From positions 1-64,000 of the forward strand of contig JANOGW010000077.1 in assembly GCA_031406155.1 (NCBI GenBank): a stretch of 64,000 nucleotides of DNA. Direction: 5' to 3'. The position numbers were made by a program, and so were the translations under genes. Source of the DNA: JACMNW01 sp031406155 (lineage in GTDB: Bacteria; Pseudomonadota; Alphaproteobacteria; Rhodobacterales; Rhodobacteraceae). Positions 42,608-50,045 of this stretch are shown here, one piece after another. The stretch's first letter is position 1, and each line of letters starts with the position of its first letter. The notes below the pieces were generated by a model, which worked only from the letters and a program-made list of their open reading frames with translations, made no database searches and had not been told where the DNA came from.

Positions 42608-42952
42608 TGTTGCTCACCTTTCTTGATGAAGGGGGTGTAGGCAGAGACGTCGGCAAAGGTCAGAGAACTGCGATCACTACGATCGGCAGGCATCCAGAAC
42701 GCTGGAACGCAATCACGATGTGTGAACTTTCGTCTCAACGCAGGCCTCCCTTCCTTCGTTCTTGAACCGATCCGGACATGTGGCCCGGCGGCGTCGTTTT
42801 ATTCGATCTGCCAATCTAAGGCCCAGTTTTCCACGCTGCCAAAGGGATAATTTTCTGTAACGAACGGATACGATCTGTAACGAAACTTTACGCCCCGGCC
42901 GATTTTCCGATTTCATTTTGTGCATTCCGCGAACGTCCTACAAAGGAGGCAG
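42608..42952. promoter_or_regulatory. mimA upstream region with two GTTACAG direct repeats
   Basis: This 345-base gap separates mimA (minus) from a coiled-coil gene (plus). CTGTAACGAA occurs at 42855-42864 and 42875-42884, 20 bases (about two helical turns) apart; read toward mimA these are TTCGTTACAG twice. They lie about 250-280 bases upstream of mimA, a distance usual for activator sites of AAA+ regulators. I found no convincing -24/-12 promoter: one GG-N10-GC match at 42810-42823 lacks the flanking consensus. The section nearest mimA shows no feature beyond a ribosome-binding site. Confidence 0.5.
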
Positions 42953-43324
42953 ATGCGGTGTTCCGGCCCAACTGCGGATAGATCAGGCGAGGGCGGTCAG
43001 GTGGCTGATGCAGATGAAATTTCCGAAAAGATGGCTGGCCTGCAAAAGATGCGGGTGGCCTTGGTTATCCTGACGAGCCAGGAAACCTCGAAGCTTCTCA
43101 GCCGACGTCAACGGGTTGCGGGCAAAGAGATAGAGGTAATGTGTGCCGAACGCGATTTGCACGAGGGGGGCGATTTCGATGCCAACACCGCACGGCTGGA
43201 TGAGTTGTACCGCGAGGATGCGCAGTTAAAGCAGGATCTTAGGGAAACCGAACAAGAAATTGAAAAAATGGAAGGTCTGATGGCCAAGATCAACGCCGAC
43301 ATTGCTGCATTGTGGCAAGCATGA
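42953..43324 (+). CDS. Coiled-coil protein of unknown function
   Basis: About 123 residues from ATG 42953, which has AAAGGAGG directly upstream; GTG 43001 is an alternative. Charged heptad-like sequence dominates (MRVALVILTSQETSKLLSRR..., LDELYREDAQLKQDLRETEQ, EIEKMEGLMAKINADIAAL), so most of the protein is probably a long antiparallel coiled coil. No known domain recognised. It is divergent from mimA and followed closely by the WD40 gene, so the two likely share a transcript. A scaffold or adaptor role is possible. Confidence 0.65.
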   Translation: MRCSGPTADRSGEGGQVADADEISEKMAGLQKMRVALVILTSQETSKLLSRRQRVAGKEIEVMCAERDLHEGGDFDANTARLDELYREDAQLKQDLRETEQEIEKMEGLMAKINADIAALWQA

Positions 43325-43355
43325 CGACGCTTCGGGTTATGGGGGGCGGTTAAGA

Positions 43356-44474
43356 ATGGGAAAGCAGATGAAAGACGAACGCGCGCATTTACAGCTTTTC
43401 GATCTGATCGCCCGCGACTGGCAGCTGGCCTCGCCCGTTACGGGGGTGACCTTCAACGCGGCCAGCAGCGCCGTGGCGTTCGCTTGTGCCGATGGCACGG
43501 TTCATCTGGCGGCAACCGCCGACAAGGACAGCCCAAACATCCGGGTCAGGCGGGCGCTTGACACCGGTCGCCTGACAATCGCGCCGCGCAACAAGGCCTT
43601 CGCCCCGCTGAAAGCCGCCGATTACACCGACGGGCGAAACACCCCCGTAGTGCCGAACGGGTCAGTGAACTTTGCCTTCGCCAAGGTAAACGGCCGCGTG
43701 AACACCCTGACCCCGAGCGGCATTGCCATGCACCTGCCCGCCAAGGTCCCCGGTCCAATCGGTGCTGTCGCCCTGACAACGGATGGCGCAACGATGGCCT
43801 GTGCCTGCGGCAGTGATGTCCATGTCACCGCAACCGATGCCGACCAGAAAAGCCACGTGGCAGCCCCTGCCCTCGTGACCGCACTGGCATTTTCCCCGGA
43901 TGGCGAAACGCTGGCCGTGGCGCATCACGACGGTGTGTCGCGCTGGTCGGTGGCAGCACTGGACCGACCGCCGGTCGAGACTTCGCTTGCCGGATCGCCA
44001 ACGGGCCTGCTGTTCAGCGATGACGGCGCATGGCTTGCAATGACGCTGCAATCGGGCGGCTTTTGCCTAATCGACACCGCCAGCAACAGAACCCACCCGC
44101 ATGGCAATTTCCCCGCCCCGGTTCGCAGCCTCGCCTTTGGCGGCCCTACCAATACCATCGCAGCCGCAGGCGCATTCCGGGTGGCCGCATGGCAACTTGA
44201 CGACCAGCGCGACATCATATCCGGCAAGGCCGGGCTGGTGCTGATCAACGCCGTCGCCACCTGCCCCACCCGCAATCTGATCGCGGTCGGCTATGCCAAT
44301 GGCTTGCTCAGCTTGGCGGAAATTGGCCGCCCGTCGGAAATTCTGCTGCGCGAAGACACCGGCAGCGGCATCACTGCATTGGCTTGGTCCGCCAACGGCA
44401 CGTATCTCGCACTCGCCGGCGCCGATGGCTCTGCCGCGTTGATCGAGTTTCCCGACAGCATGTTCAAATCGTGA
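43356..44474 (+). CDS. WD40-repeat beta-propeller protein of unknown function
   Basis: About 372 residues from ATG 43356 (43368 also possible). Repeated blades are visible: VTGVTFNAASSAVAFACADG, AVALTTDGATMACACGSDVH, VTALAFSPDGETLAVAHHDG, TGLLFSDDGAWLAMTLQSGG, VRSLAFGGPTNTIAAAG and ITALAWSANGTYLALAGADG. These make a roughly seven-bladed propeller, probably a cytoplasmic interaction platform; there is no signal peptide or membrane segment. Its placement between the monooxygenase operon and its likely regulator is unusual, and I know of no assigned role. Confidence 0.75.
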   Translation: MGKQMKDERAHLQLFDLIARDWQLASPVTGVTFNAASSAVAFACADGTVHLAATADKDSPNIRVRRALDTGRLTIAPRNKAFAPLKAADYTDGRNTPVVPNGSVNFAFAKVNGRVNTLTPSGIAMHLPAKVPGPIGAVALTTDGATMACACGSDVHVTATDADQKSHVAAPALVTALAFSPDGETLAVAHHDGVSRWSVAALDRPPVETSLAGSPTGLLFSDDGAWLAMTLQSGGFCLIDTASNRTHPHGNFPAPVRSLAFGGPTNTIAAAGAFRVAAWQLDDQRDIISGKAGLVLINAVATCPTRNLIAVGYANGLLSLAEIGRPSEILLREDTGSGITALAWSANGTYLALAGADGSAALIEFPDSMFKS

Positions 44475-44479
44475 AAGGC

Positions 44480-44704
44480 ATGACAATGGCCCCTGAAAAA
44501 TCTGTTGAGCTGACCGCCGAAGAAAAAAGCAAAGATGCGTTCTTTCAACGCATTGCCCTGATCGGCGAAGAAATGATCGCAGCACATGGCCGCGAATTTG
44601 CCACGGGTGCATTCGTTCTGGCCGCCCGCTGGATCAGCGAAGGCCGCATGGGTGCAAAGGTCGCGGCCCCGCCCGACACCCGCACTGCTCCCCGGCCAAG
44701 CTGA
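44480..44704 (+). CDS. Small helical protein of unknown function
   Basis: About 72-74 residues from ATG 44480 or 44486 (GAAAGG upstream). The sequence is amphipathic helical through KSKDAFFQRIALIGEEMIA and GREFATGAFVLAARWISEG, with a flexible Pro/Ala tail. There is no membrane segment or metal motif. It begins six bases after the WD40 stop, so the three genes look like one small operon. Family not recognised. Confidence 0.6.
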   Translation: MTMAPEKSVELTAEEKSKDAFFQRIALIGEEMIAAHGREFATGAFVLAARWISEGRMGAKVAAPPDTRTAPRPS

Positions 44705-44733
44705 CCGCTGCGCAAACCGTGAGTGTAAAGAAG

Positions 44734-44806
44734 CGTTACAGATTTGACAGTTCTGCGACAGCGCTTGTTCAGATGCGCACGAATCGACAACTTGTGTTAC
44801 AGATTT
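44734..44806 (+). promoter_or_regulatory. Upstream region with two GTTACAGATTT sites
   Basis: GTTACAGATTT occurs at 44735-44745 and again at 44796-44806, in the transcription direction of the gene at 44860. It shares GTTACAG with the two sites upstream of mimA, which are likewise oriented toward their gene. One regulator may therefore serve both promoters. The 155-base gap holds nothing else I can name. Confidence 0.45.
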
Positions 44807-44859
44807 AGCGTCTCTGCGGCATTCTGACGCTGTGGAGAAAATCGGGGGAGTGTGCTTGC

Positions 44860-45336
44860 TTGGACATCATCTCTAAGAAAAGCGGACCTAGAGCAGAAGA
44901 TCGGCAAGCCAAGGAACACCTCCAGCGCAACTGGGGCACGATCGAAAAGCTTGCTGATACGCTAAGCGGGGGGAAATACTCCGCTGACAAGGCACGCAAG
45001 GCCGCGGCCCCGCCAAAGGCACAAGGGCTGATCATCGTCGATCAGGGACGTCCGCGACTGGCCGACGATCCTGTTCCCTATCTGCGCATCAGCACCAATG
45101 GCCGCGTGGTCATCGCTGACAACAGTTCCGGCATCCAGATGCATTTTCTGGGCCAACTGAAACGCATCAACGGCGAGGTACGCTTAATCATCGCCACCAC
45201 GGAAAACGGCTTTTTCACCCCGCTCGATCCCGATCTTCACGACAAGATTGCCGATCTGGCAGGTGTGACCGTCAATCGCAGCTACTCTGAAGACGATCTG
45301 GCAGAAGATATCAAGACGCGACTTCAGATCGCATAA
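44860..45336 (+). CDS. Hypothetical protein, 158 residues, between mim cluster and its regulator
   Basis: The start is TTG 44860, nine bases after GGGGGAG; no ATG or GTG is available in frame. The N-terminal ~55 residues are basic and helical (SKKSGPRAEDRQAKEHLQRN). The rest looks like an alpha/beta domain (QGLIIVDQGRPRLADDP, PYLRISTNGRVVIADNSSG, VRLIIATTENGFFTPLDPDL). No family recognised. It sits between GTTACAG repeats and the AAA+ regulator gene, so it is probably co-controlled with the monooxygenase. Confidence 0.6.
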   Translation: MDIISKKSGPRAEDRQAKEHLQRNWGTIEKLADTLSGGKYSADKARKAAAPPKAQGLIIVDQGRPRLADDPVPYLRISTNGRVVIADNSSGIQMHFLGQLKRINGEVRLIIATTENGFFTPLDPDLHDKIADLAGVTVNRSYSEDDLAEDIKTRLQIA

Positions 45337-45434
45337 CACAATGATTATCAAATAAAGCACCGGGGAATAATCTCCAATCAGGCGAATGCGTCGTTTGCAT
45401 GAGAAACTACGAATAAGTCCACGGGAGGGGATTT

Positions 45435-47429
45435 ATGATGAGTTCGAACCTGCACTCCGTGTCCTCGAGATCCCGTCTGGGCTTCGATTTCTCTGAAATT
45501 GATCCGCAAGAAACCTCCAAGGCCTGGAACCGGTTTCTGGCGAACCGGAATACCCCCAGCCTGCCGTTGACCGGGGTGCGATCCGTCATCTACCAATCGT
45601 GGATCCGCAGCAACACGACCGGGATCAGGCCTGAACAGTTTGCCGCCCCGTCGCTGCAACGCAACACGCCGATCAGCAAATCCACCTATGATCACGCTGA
45701 ATTGCGCCGCGCCACCCGCGCGTCGCTGACGCAGATTGGCGAGTTGTTGTCGGGCGCCGAAGCCATGCTGATCCTGACCGATGCGAATGGCATCATCCTT
45801 GAAACCGTCGGCGACAATTCCACCCTTACCAAAGCCAGCAAGATCAACCTCAGCGTCGGCGGATTATGGAGCGAGCATGACGCCGGCACCAATGGCATCG
45901 GCACCGCACTTTGGGCCGGCGAGCCGGTCTATGTCCACGGCGAGGAGCATTTCTGCGAAGGCATGAAAGCGTGGAGTTGTGCCGCCGCCCCGATCCGTGA
46001 TCCGATTGACCGAGGCATCATCGGCGTCATCAACCTGTCGGGCCTGACCCGCATCTTCCAAAAACACAACGCCGCCTTTGCCGCCACCGTCGCCCGCGAT
46101 ATCGAAATTGCGCTGGAACACGAACAGGCCCTGATGAACGTACGACTGATGGAGGCCATCGTCGGCGCATCCCCCACCCGGCACGGCGAACCCGCCGATG
46201 GTCTGGCGATCGTGGATCGTTTTGGCCGCCTGATCTTCAACCGCAATTCCGGGCTGGAGGCGGGGCGATCTGACCGCGATCTTGGCCTTGGCGCCCGGTT
46301 TCTCGATCTGCGCGAAGGGCTGACCGAGGAGCGCATCCTTGCGTCCCTGCCCGCCGAACACGGCTGTCAGGACATCCGCCTGATCGAATTTGATGGCGAG
46401 GTAAAGGGCGCGGCTTTGGTTTTCAAGCCAACCTTTCCCTCGTTTTCCCGCCCGATCAAGTCGCCCGTATTGGCAGTTCCCGGGGTTCATATCCACGGGA
46501 CCGACCTGAAAATCGTCGGCAAGAGCGACGCGATTCTGGAGGCACTGGATACCGCCAACCGCATTGCGGGCGCGAACATGCCAACCCTGATCGAAGGTCA
46601 GACCGGGGTTGGCAAGGAACTTTTTGCGCGTCTGATCCATTCGCAAATGAAACCCGCCAACACGCACCGTTTCAACGCCATCAATTGCGGTGCGATCACC
46701 CCGAAAATGTTCGACGAGGGGCTGCTACGTCCCCAACAGGGCGACTTTTCCGCCCCGCTTTGCCTTGATGAAATCGGTGAACTGCCGCCCGACGTGCAGC
46801 CGTTCTTGCTGCGCGTGCTGGAAGAACGGTTGACCAGTCTGCATGCGCCTGAGCAGACCGAACCGGCCGTCCGGGTCATCTCTTTGACCAACCGCATGCT
46901 GTTGGACGAGGTAGAGGCGGGGCGGTTCCGCCGCGATCTGTTCTACCGGCTTAGCACCATCATCTTAAAAATTCCGCCGCTGCGCAAGCGTGGCGAAGAC
47001 ATCTTGCTGATCGCGGAGCATTACAACCGCAAGATCCACACAGAGACGGGCCGCGAGTTGCTGGTGATAGGGTCAGATATCGAGGACGCCCTGATGGCAC
47101 ATTCGTGGCCGGGCAACGTCCGCGAATTGCGCAACGTAGTATCGGGGCTGCATTATCTGTCAAAGTCGCGCAGGGTCAGTCTGGCCGACCTTCCACGCGA
47201 GATTTCTGCGCCACCGCCAACCGGTGCCCTGCAGTCCGAAGCCGCGCAGGAACAGCGGCAAGCACAGGCACAATCCCTGAAGCATGCGGAGGTTCTGCTG
47301 ATCGAAAGCTCGCTCAAGCGGCATCACGGCAACATCAGCCATACCGCACAAGAGTTGGGCATTTCCAGGCCGACCCTTTACCGCAAGATAAAAAGCATGG
47401 GGCTTCGGTTGGAACCCAACGACGCCTGA
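45435..47429 (+). CDS. AcoR/MimR-like AAA+ transcriptional activator lacking the GAFTGA loop
   Basis: 664 residues with GGAGGGG before ATG 45435. Domains: helical N-terminus; GAF sensor ~90-235 (LWSEHDAGTNGIGTALW); AAA+ ~345-580 with Walker A GQTGVGKE (388-395), Walker B LCLDEIGELP (442-451) and HSWPGNVRELRN; Fis-type HTH ~615-657 (NISHTAQELGISRPTLYRKI). Between Walker A and B, where activators of sigma-54 carry the GAFTGA contact loop, the protein reads MFDEGLLRPQQGDFSAPLCL: the loop and roughly 20-30 residues are missing. It therefore may not work with sigma-54, as for TyrR or R. capsulatus NtrC. The family and position suggest control of the mim operon in response to a ketone or alcohol. 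Confidence 0.85.
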   Translation: MMSSNLHSVSSRSRLGFDFSEIDPQETSKAWNRFLANRNTPSLPLTGVRSVIYQSWIRSNTTGIRPEQFAAPSLQRNTPISKSTYDHAELRRATRASLTQIGELLSGAEAMLILTDANGIILETVGDNSTLTKASKINLSVGGLWSEHDAGTNGIGTALWAGEPVYVHGEEHFCEGMKAWSCAAAPIRDPIDRGIIGVINLSGLTRIFQKHNAAFAATVARDIEIALEHEQALMNVRLMEAIVGASPTRHGEPADGLAIVDRFGRLIFNRNSGLEAGRSDRDLGLGARFLDLREGLTEERILASLPAEHGCQDIRLIEFDGEVKGAALVFKPTFPSFSRPIKSPVLAVPGVHIHGTDLKIVGKSDAILEALDTANRIAGANMPTLIEGQTGVGKELFARLIHSQMKPANTHRFNAINCGAITPKMFDEGLLRPQQGDFSAPLCLDEIGELPPDVQPFLLRVLEERLTSLHAPEQTEPAVRVISLTNRMLLDEVEAGRFRRDLFYRLSTIILKIPPLRKRGEDILLIAEHYNRKIHTETGRELLVIGSDIEDALMAHSWPGNVRELRNVVSGLHYLSKSRRVSLADLPREISAPPPTGALQSEAAQEQRQAQAQSLKHAEVLLIESSLKRHHGNISHTAQELGISRPTLYRKIKSMGLRLEPNDA

Positions 47430-47486
47430 CCGCAAAGAACCCGCGCATTTCTACCGGGCAGGATGCAAGATATCAGGTGCGGTCCT

Positions 47487-48851
47487 TTACCCCAGCCGTT
47501 CCAGCAATTTGCAATATGCCGTCTGCCCGGTTCTGAAGTTTGACAGCCGGAAGAATTCGTTCGGGGCGTGCAGGTTTTCATCGTTCATGCCAAAGGCAAA
47601 GACGGTGGCGTGGATGCCCAACTCGTTCAGCAACATGGTCATCACCGGGATCGAGCCGCCGGTGCGGATGATGTAGGGGGGCTTGCCGTAAACCTCGGCC
47701 AGAACCTCGGCCGCCGCCGTGCTGGAGTTGTGGCCGTGCGGAACCAGAAACGGGTCGGCGCTGCCTGCCAGCCGGTCGACAGTCACGCGCAGGCCTTTCG
47801 GGCAATGCGCCTCGATATGGGCTTTCAAAAGTGCATAAATATGGTCAGGGCGCTGGTTTGCGACAAGGCGGCAGGTCACCTTGGCAAACGCCTGCGCCGG
47901 CAGGACGGTCTTGATGCCGTTGCCCTGCCAGCCGCCCCAGATGCCGTTCAACTCGAACGTAGGCCGCGCCCAAAGACGTTCGCGGGTGGTGTAGCCCTCT
48001 TCGCCAAAGACGTCAGGCACGCCAAGATCGGCGATGTATTTCGCTTCGTCAAACGGCACGCGGGCAATGGCGGAACGGTCTTCCGCAGTCAGGTCGATCA
48101 CATCATTGTAAAATCCCGCGACGTTGATCTTGCCATCCAGTCCTTTCATAGAGGCGATGATATGCGACAGGCCTTGAATGGGGTTGGCGATGCCGCCGCC
48201 CTGCTGACCGGAATGTTGGTCACCCTTGGCCCCGATTACCGTGATCTGCGCCGCAACCAGACCCTTCAGGCCGGTGATCAGGTTCGGCTGATCTTCGCCC
48301 CATTGGCTGCCATCGGCGGAAAAGATCATGTCGGCTTTCAGAAGCGCGCCATTAGCCTTGATGAAGGACGCCAAGTGCGGCGACCCGATTTCCTCTTGCC
48401 CCTCGAAGAAAAACTTCACGTTGACGGGCAGGCGACCGGTGGTTTTCAGCATCGCCTCCGCTGCAAGAATTGGGATAAACATGCCGCCCTTGTCATCCGA
48501 CGCGCCGCGCCCCCAGACCTTGCCATCGCGCACTTCGGGGGCAAACGGCGGGGTTTGCCACAGATCAAACGGTTCGGCGGGTTGCACATCAAAATGGCCG
48601 TAGATCAGCACCGTGGGCTTGTCCGGCCCGGCATGAAGCCAGTCGCCATAAACCACGGGGTGGCCGTCTGTCGGCATCATGCACACGTTTTCCACGCCCG
48701 CAGCCCGCAGCCGGTCGACGACCCAGTTGCCCGCGGTAACCACATCGGCGACATGGGCATCTATGGCGGAAACTGACGGGATGCGGACGAAATCCAGCAG
48801 CTCATCAACGAAACGCGGCTGGTTGACATCAAGATATTCGGCCCAGTTCAT
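47487..48851 (-). CDS. M20-family dipeptidase
   Basis: About 454 residues from ATG 48851 (AAAGGA upstream). Zinc-peptidase motifs: LIYGHFDVQPAEP with His and Asp, GRGASDDKGG with the bridging Asp, FFFEGQEEIGSPHL with the catalytic Glu-Glu, and a C-terminal His in NDENLHAPNEFF. The lid domain lies about 200-310. It is the M20 subgroup of cytosolic dipeptidases and carnosinase-like enzymes. Last gene of the peptide/amide operon, so it probably hydrolyses an imported dipeptide. It converges on the AAA+ regulator gene. Confidence 0.88.
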   Translation of the reverse strand: MNWAEYLDVNQPRFVDELLDFVRIPSVSAIDAHVADVVTAGNWVVDRLRAAGVENVCMMPTDGHPVVYGDWLHAGPDKPTVLIYGHFDVQPAEPFDLWQTPPFAPEVRDGKVWGRGASDDKGGMFIPILAAEAMLKTTGRLPVNVKFFFEGQEEIGSPHLASFIKANGALLKADMIFSADGSQWGEDQPNLITGLKGLVAAQITVIGAKGDQHSGQQGGGIANPIQGLSHIIASMKGLDGKINVAGFYNDVIDLTAEDRSAIARVPFDEAKYIADLGVPDVFGEEGYTTRERLWARPTFELNGIWGGWQGNGIKTVLPAQAFAKVTCRLVANQRPDHIYALLKAHIEAHCPKGLRVTVDRLAGSADPFLVPHGHNSSTAAAEVLAEVYGKPPYIIRTGGSIPVMTMLLNELGIHATVFAFGMNDENLHAPNEFFRLSNFRTGQTAYCKLLERLG

Positions 48852-48862
48852 AGCTAATCCTT

Positions 48863-50035
48863 TCAAGCGGCAGGCATCCGGGTTTCGACCAGTTCGGCCC
48901 AGTACGACGCGCCATAAGGGATAGCCTCGTCATTGAAGTTGTATTCCGGATGGTGCACCTCGGCGGTGTTGCCATTGCCGACTTGGATATAAGCGCCGGG
49001 GCAGGCTTGCAGCATATAGGCAAAATCCTCGCCCCCCATGATGGCGGGGCAGTTGGTATCAACGCCGTTCGGGCCTGCGATTTTGGCTGCGACATCGGCA
49101 GCGAATTGGGTTTCGCGGTCGGCATTCACCATCGAAGGGTAACCCGGTTTCCAGTCGATCTGAACGCTGCCGCCGAAAGCCTGGACCGTGCTGGAGACGA
49201 TGATCTTGCACCTTTCCTCGGCCATCTTGCGGACCGCCGCGTCAAAGGTCCGGATGGTGCCGCGAACCTCGACGCGTTCGGGGATGACATTCCACGCCTC
49301 GGATTCCGTGCGCAGCGAGGTGACAGAGACGACGACGGATTCCAGCGGATCGGTGTTGCGTGAGACGATGGTTTGCAGCGTCATCACGATTTGCGAGGCC
49401 ATGACGGTGGTATCGACAGTGCGGTGCGGATAAGCGGCGTGGCCACCCTTGCCGGACAGGCGCAGGGTGAAATTGTCGGTCGCGGCATAAAACGGCCCGG
49501 GCTTGATGGAGAATTGCCCGACCGGAAGACCGGGTGAGTTGTGCATGCCGTAGATTTCCTTGATGCCGAAGCGCGGGATCAATCCGTCTTTGACCATGGC
49601 TTCACCGCCAGCGCCGCCTTCTTCGGCGGGTTGAAAAACTACGGCGACGGCACCGTCGAAATTGCGGGTTTCAGCCAGATATTTGGCCGCCCCAAGCAGC
49701 ATCGCGGTATGCCCGTCATGGCCGCAGGCATGCATCTTGCCGGGAGTTTTGGACGCATAGGGCAGGCCCGTCGCCTCCAGTATCGGCAGGGCGTCCATAT
49801 CGGCACGCAGACCCACGACATGGCCGCGCGTGTCGGTCTTGCCCTTTATCAGGCCGACGACGCCGGTGCGACCGATCCCCTCGACCACCTCGTCGCAGCC
49901 AAACTCGCGCAGGCGGGCGGCGACGGTGGCGGCAGTGCGATGGGTGTCATACATGAGTTCGGGGTTTTCGTGCAGGTCACGCCGCCAAGCGGTGATTTCG
50001 GCTTGCATTTCGGACAGACGGTTCTTGATCGGCAT
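48863..50035 (-). CDS. M20D amidohydrolase (hippurate/N-acyl amino acid hydrolase type)
   Basis: About 390 residues from ATG 50035 with AAGGAGG in front. Motifs of the M20D group: RRDLHENPEL, LRADMDALPI, KMHACGHDGHTAMLLG with the metal Cys and His, FQPAEEGGAGG with the Glu pair, and CPAIMGGEDFAYML. These enzymes cleave N-acyl amino acids or aromatic amides such as hippurate, or indole-3-acetyl amino acids. It lies between the ABC ATPase and the dipeptidase in one transcript. Cytoplasmic; substrate unknown. Confidence 0.88.
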   Translation of the reverse strand: MPIKNRLSEMQAEITAWRRDLHENPELMYDTHRTAATVAARLREFGCDEVVEGIGRTGVVGLIKGKTDTRGHVVGLRADMDALPILEATGLPYASKTPGKMHACGHDGHTAMLLGAAKYLAETRNFDGAVAVVFQPAEEGGAGGEAMVKDGLIPRFGIKEIYGMHNSPGLPVGQFSIKPGPFYAATDNFTLRLSGKGGHAAYPHRTVDTTVMASQIVMTLQTIVSRNTDPLESVVVSVTSLRTESEAWNVIPERVEVRGTIRTFDAAVRKMAEERCKIIVSSTVQAFGGSVQIDWKPGYPSMVNADRETQFAADVAAKIAGPNGVDTNCPAIMGGEDFAYMLQACPGAYIQVGNGNTAEVHHPEYNFNDEAIPYGASYWAELVETRMPAA

Positions 50036-50045
50036 GGTTCCTCCT

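Noticed and set aside
42810..42823. GG-N10-GC match as a sigma-54 promoter for mimA
   Set aside because: The flanking TGGCAC and TTGC consensus is absent, and the local activator lacks the GAFTGA loop.
44846..44859. GG-N10-GC match with TTGC as a sigma-54 promoter
   Set aside because: It overlaps the ribosome site and abuts the TTG start codon of the gene at 44860, so transcription from it could not include that start.
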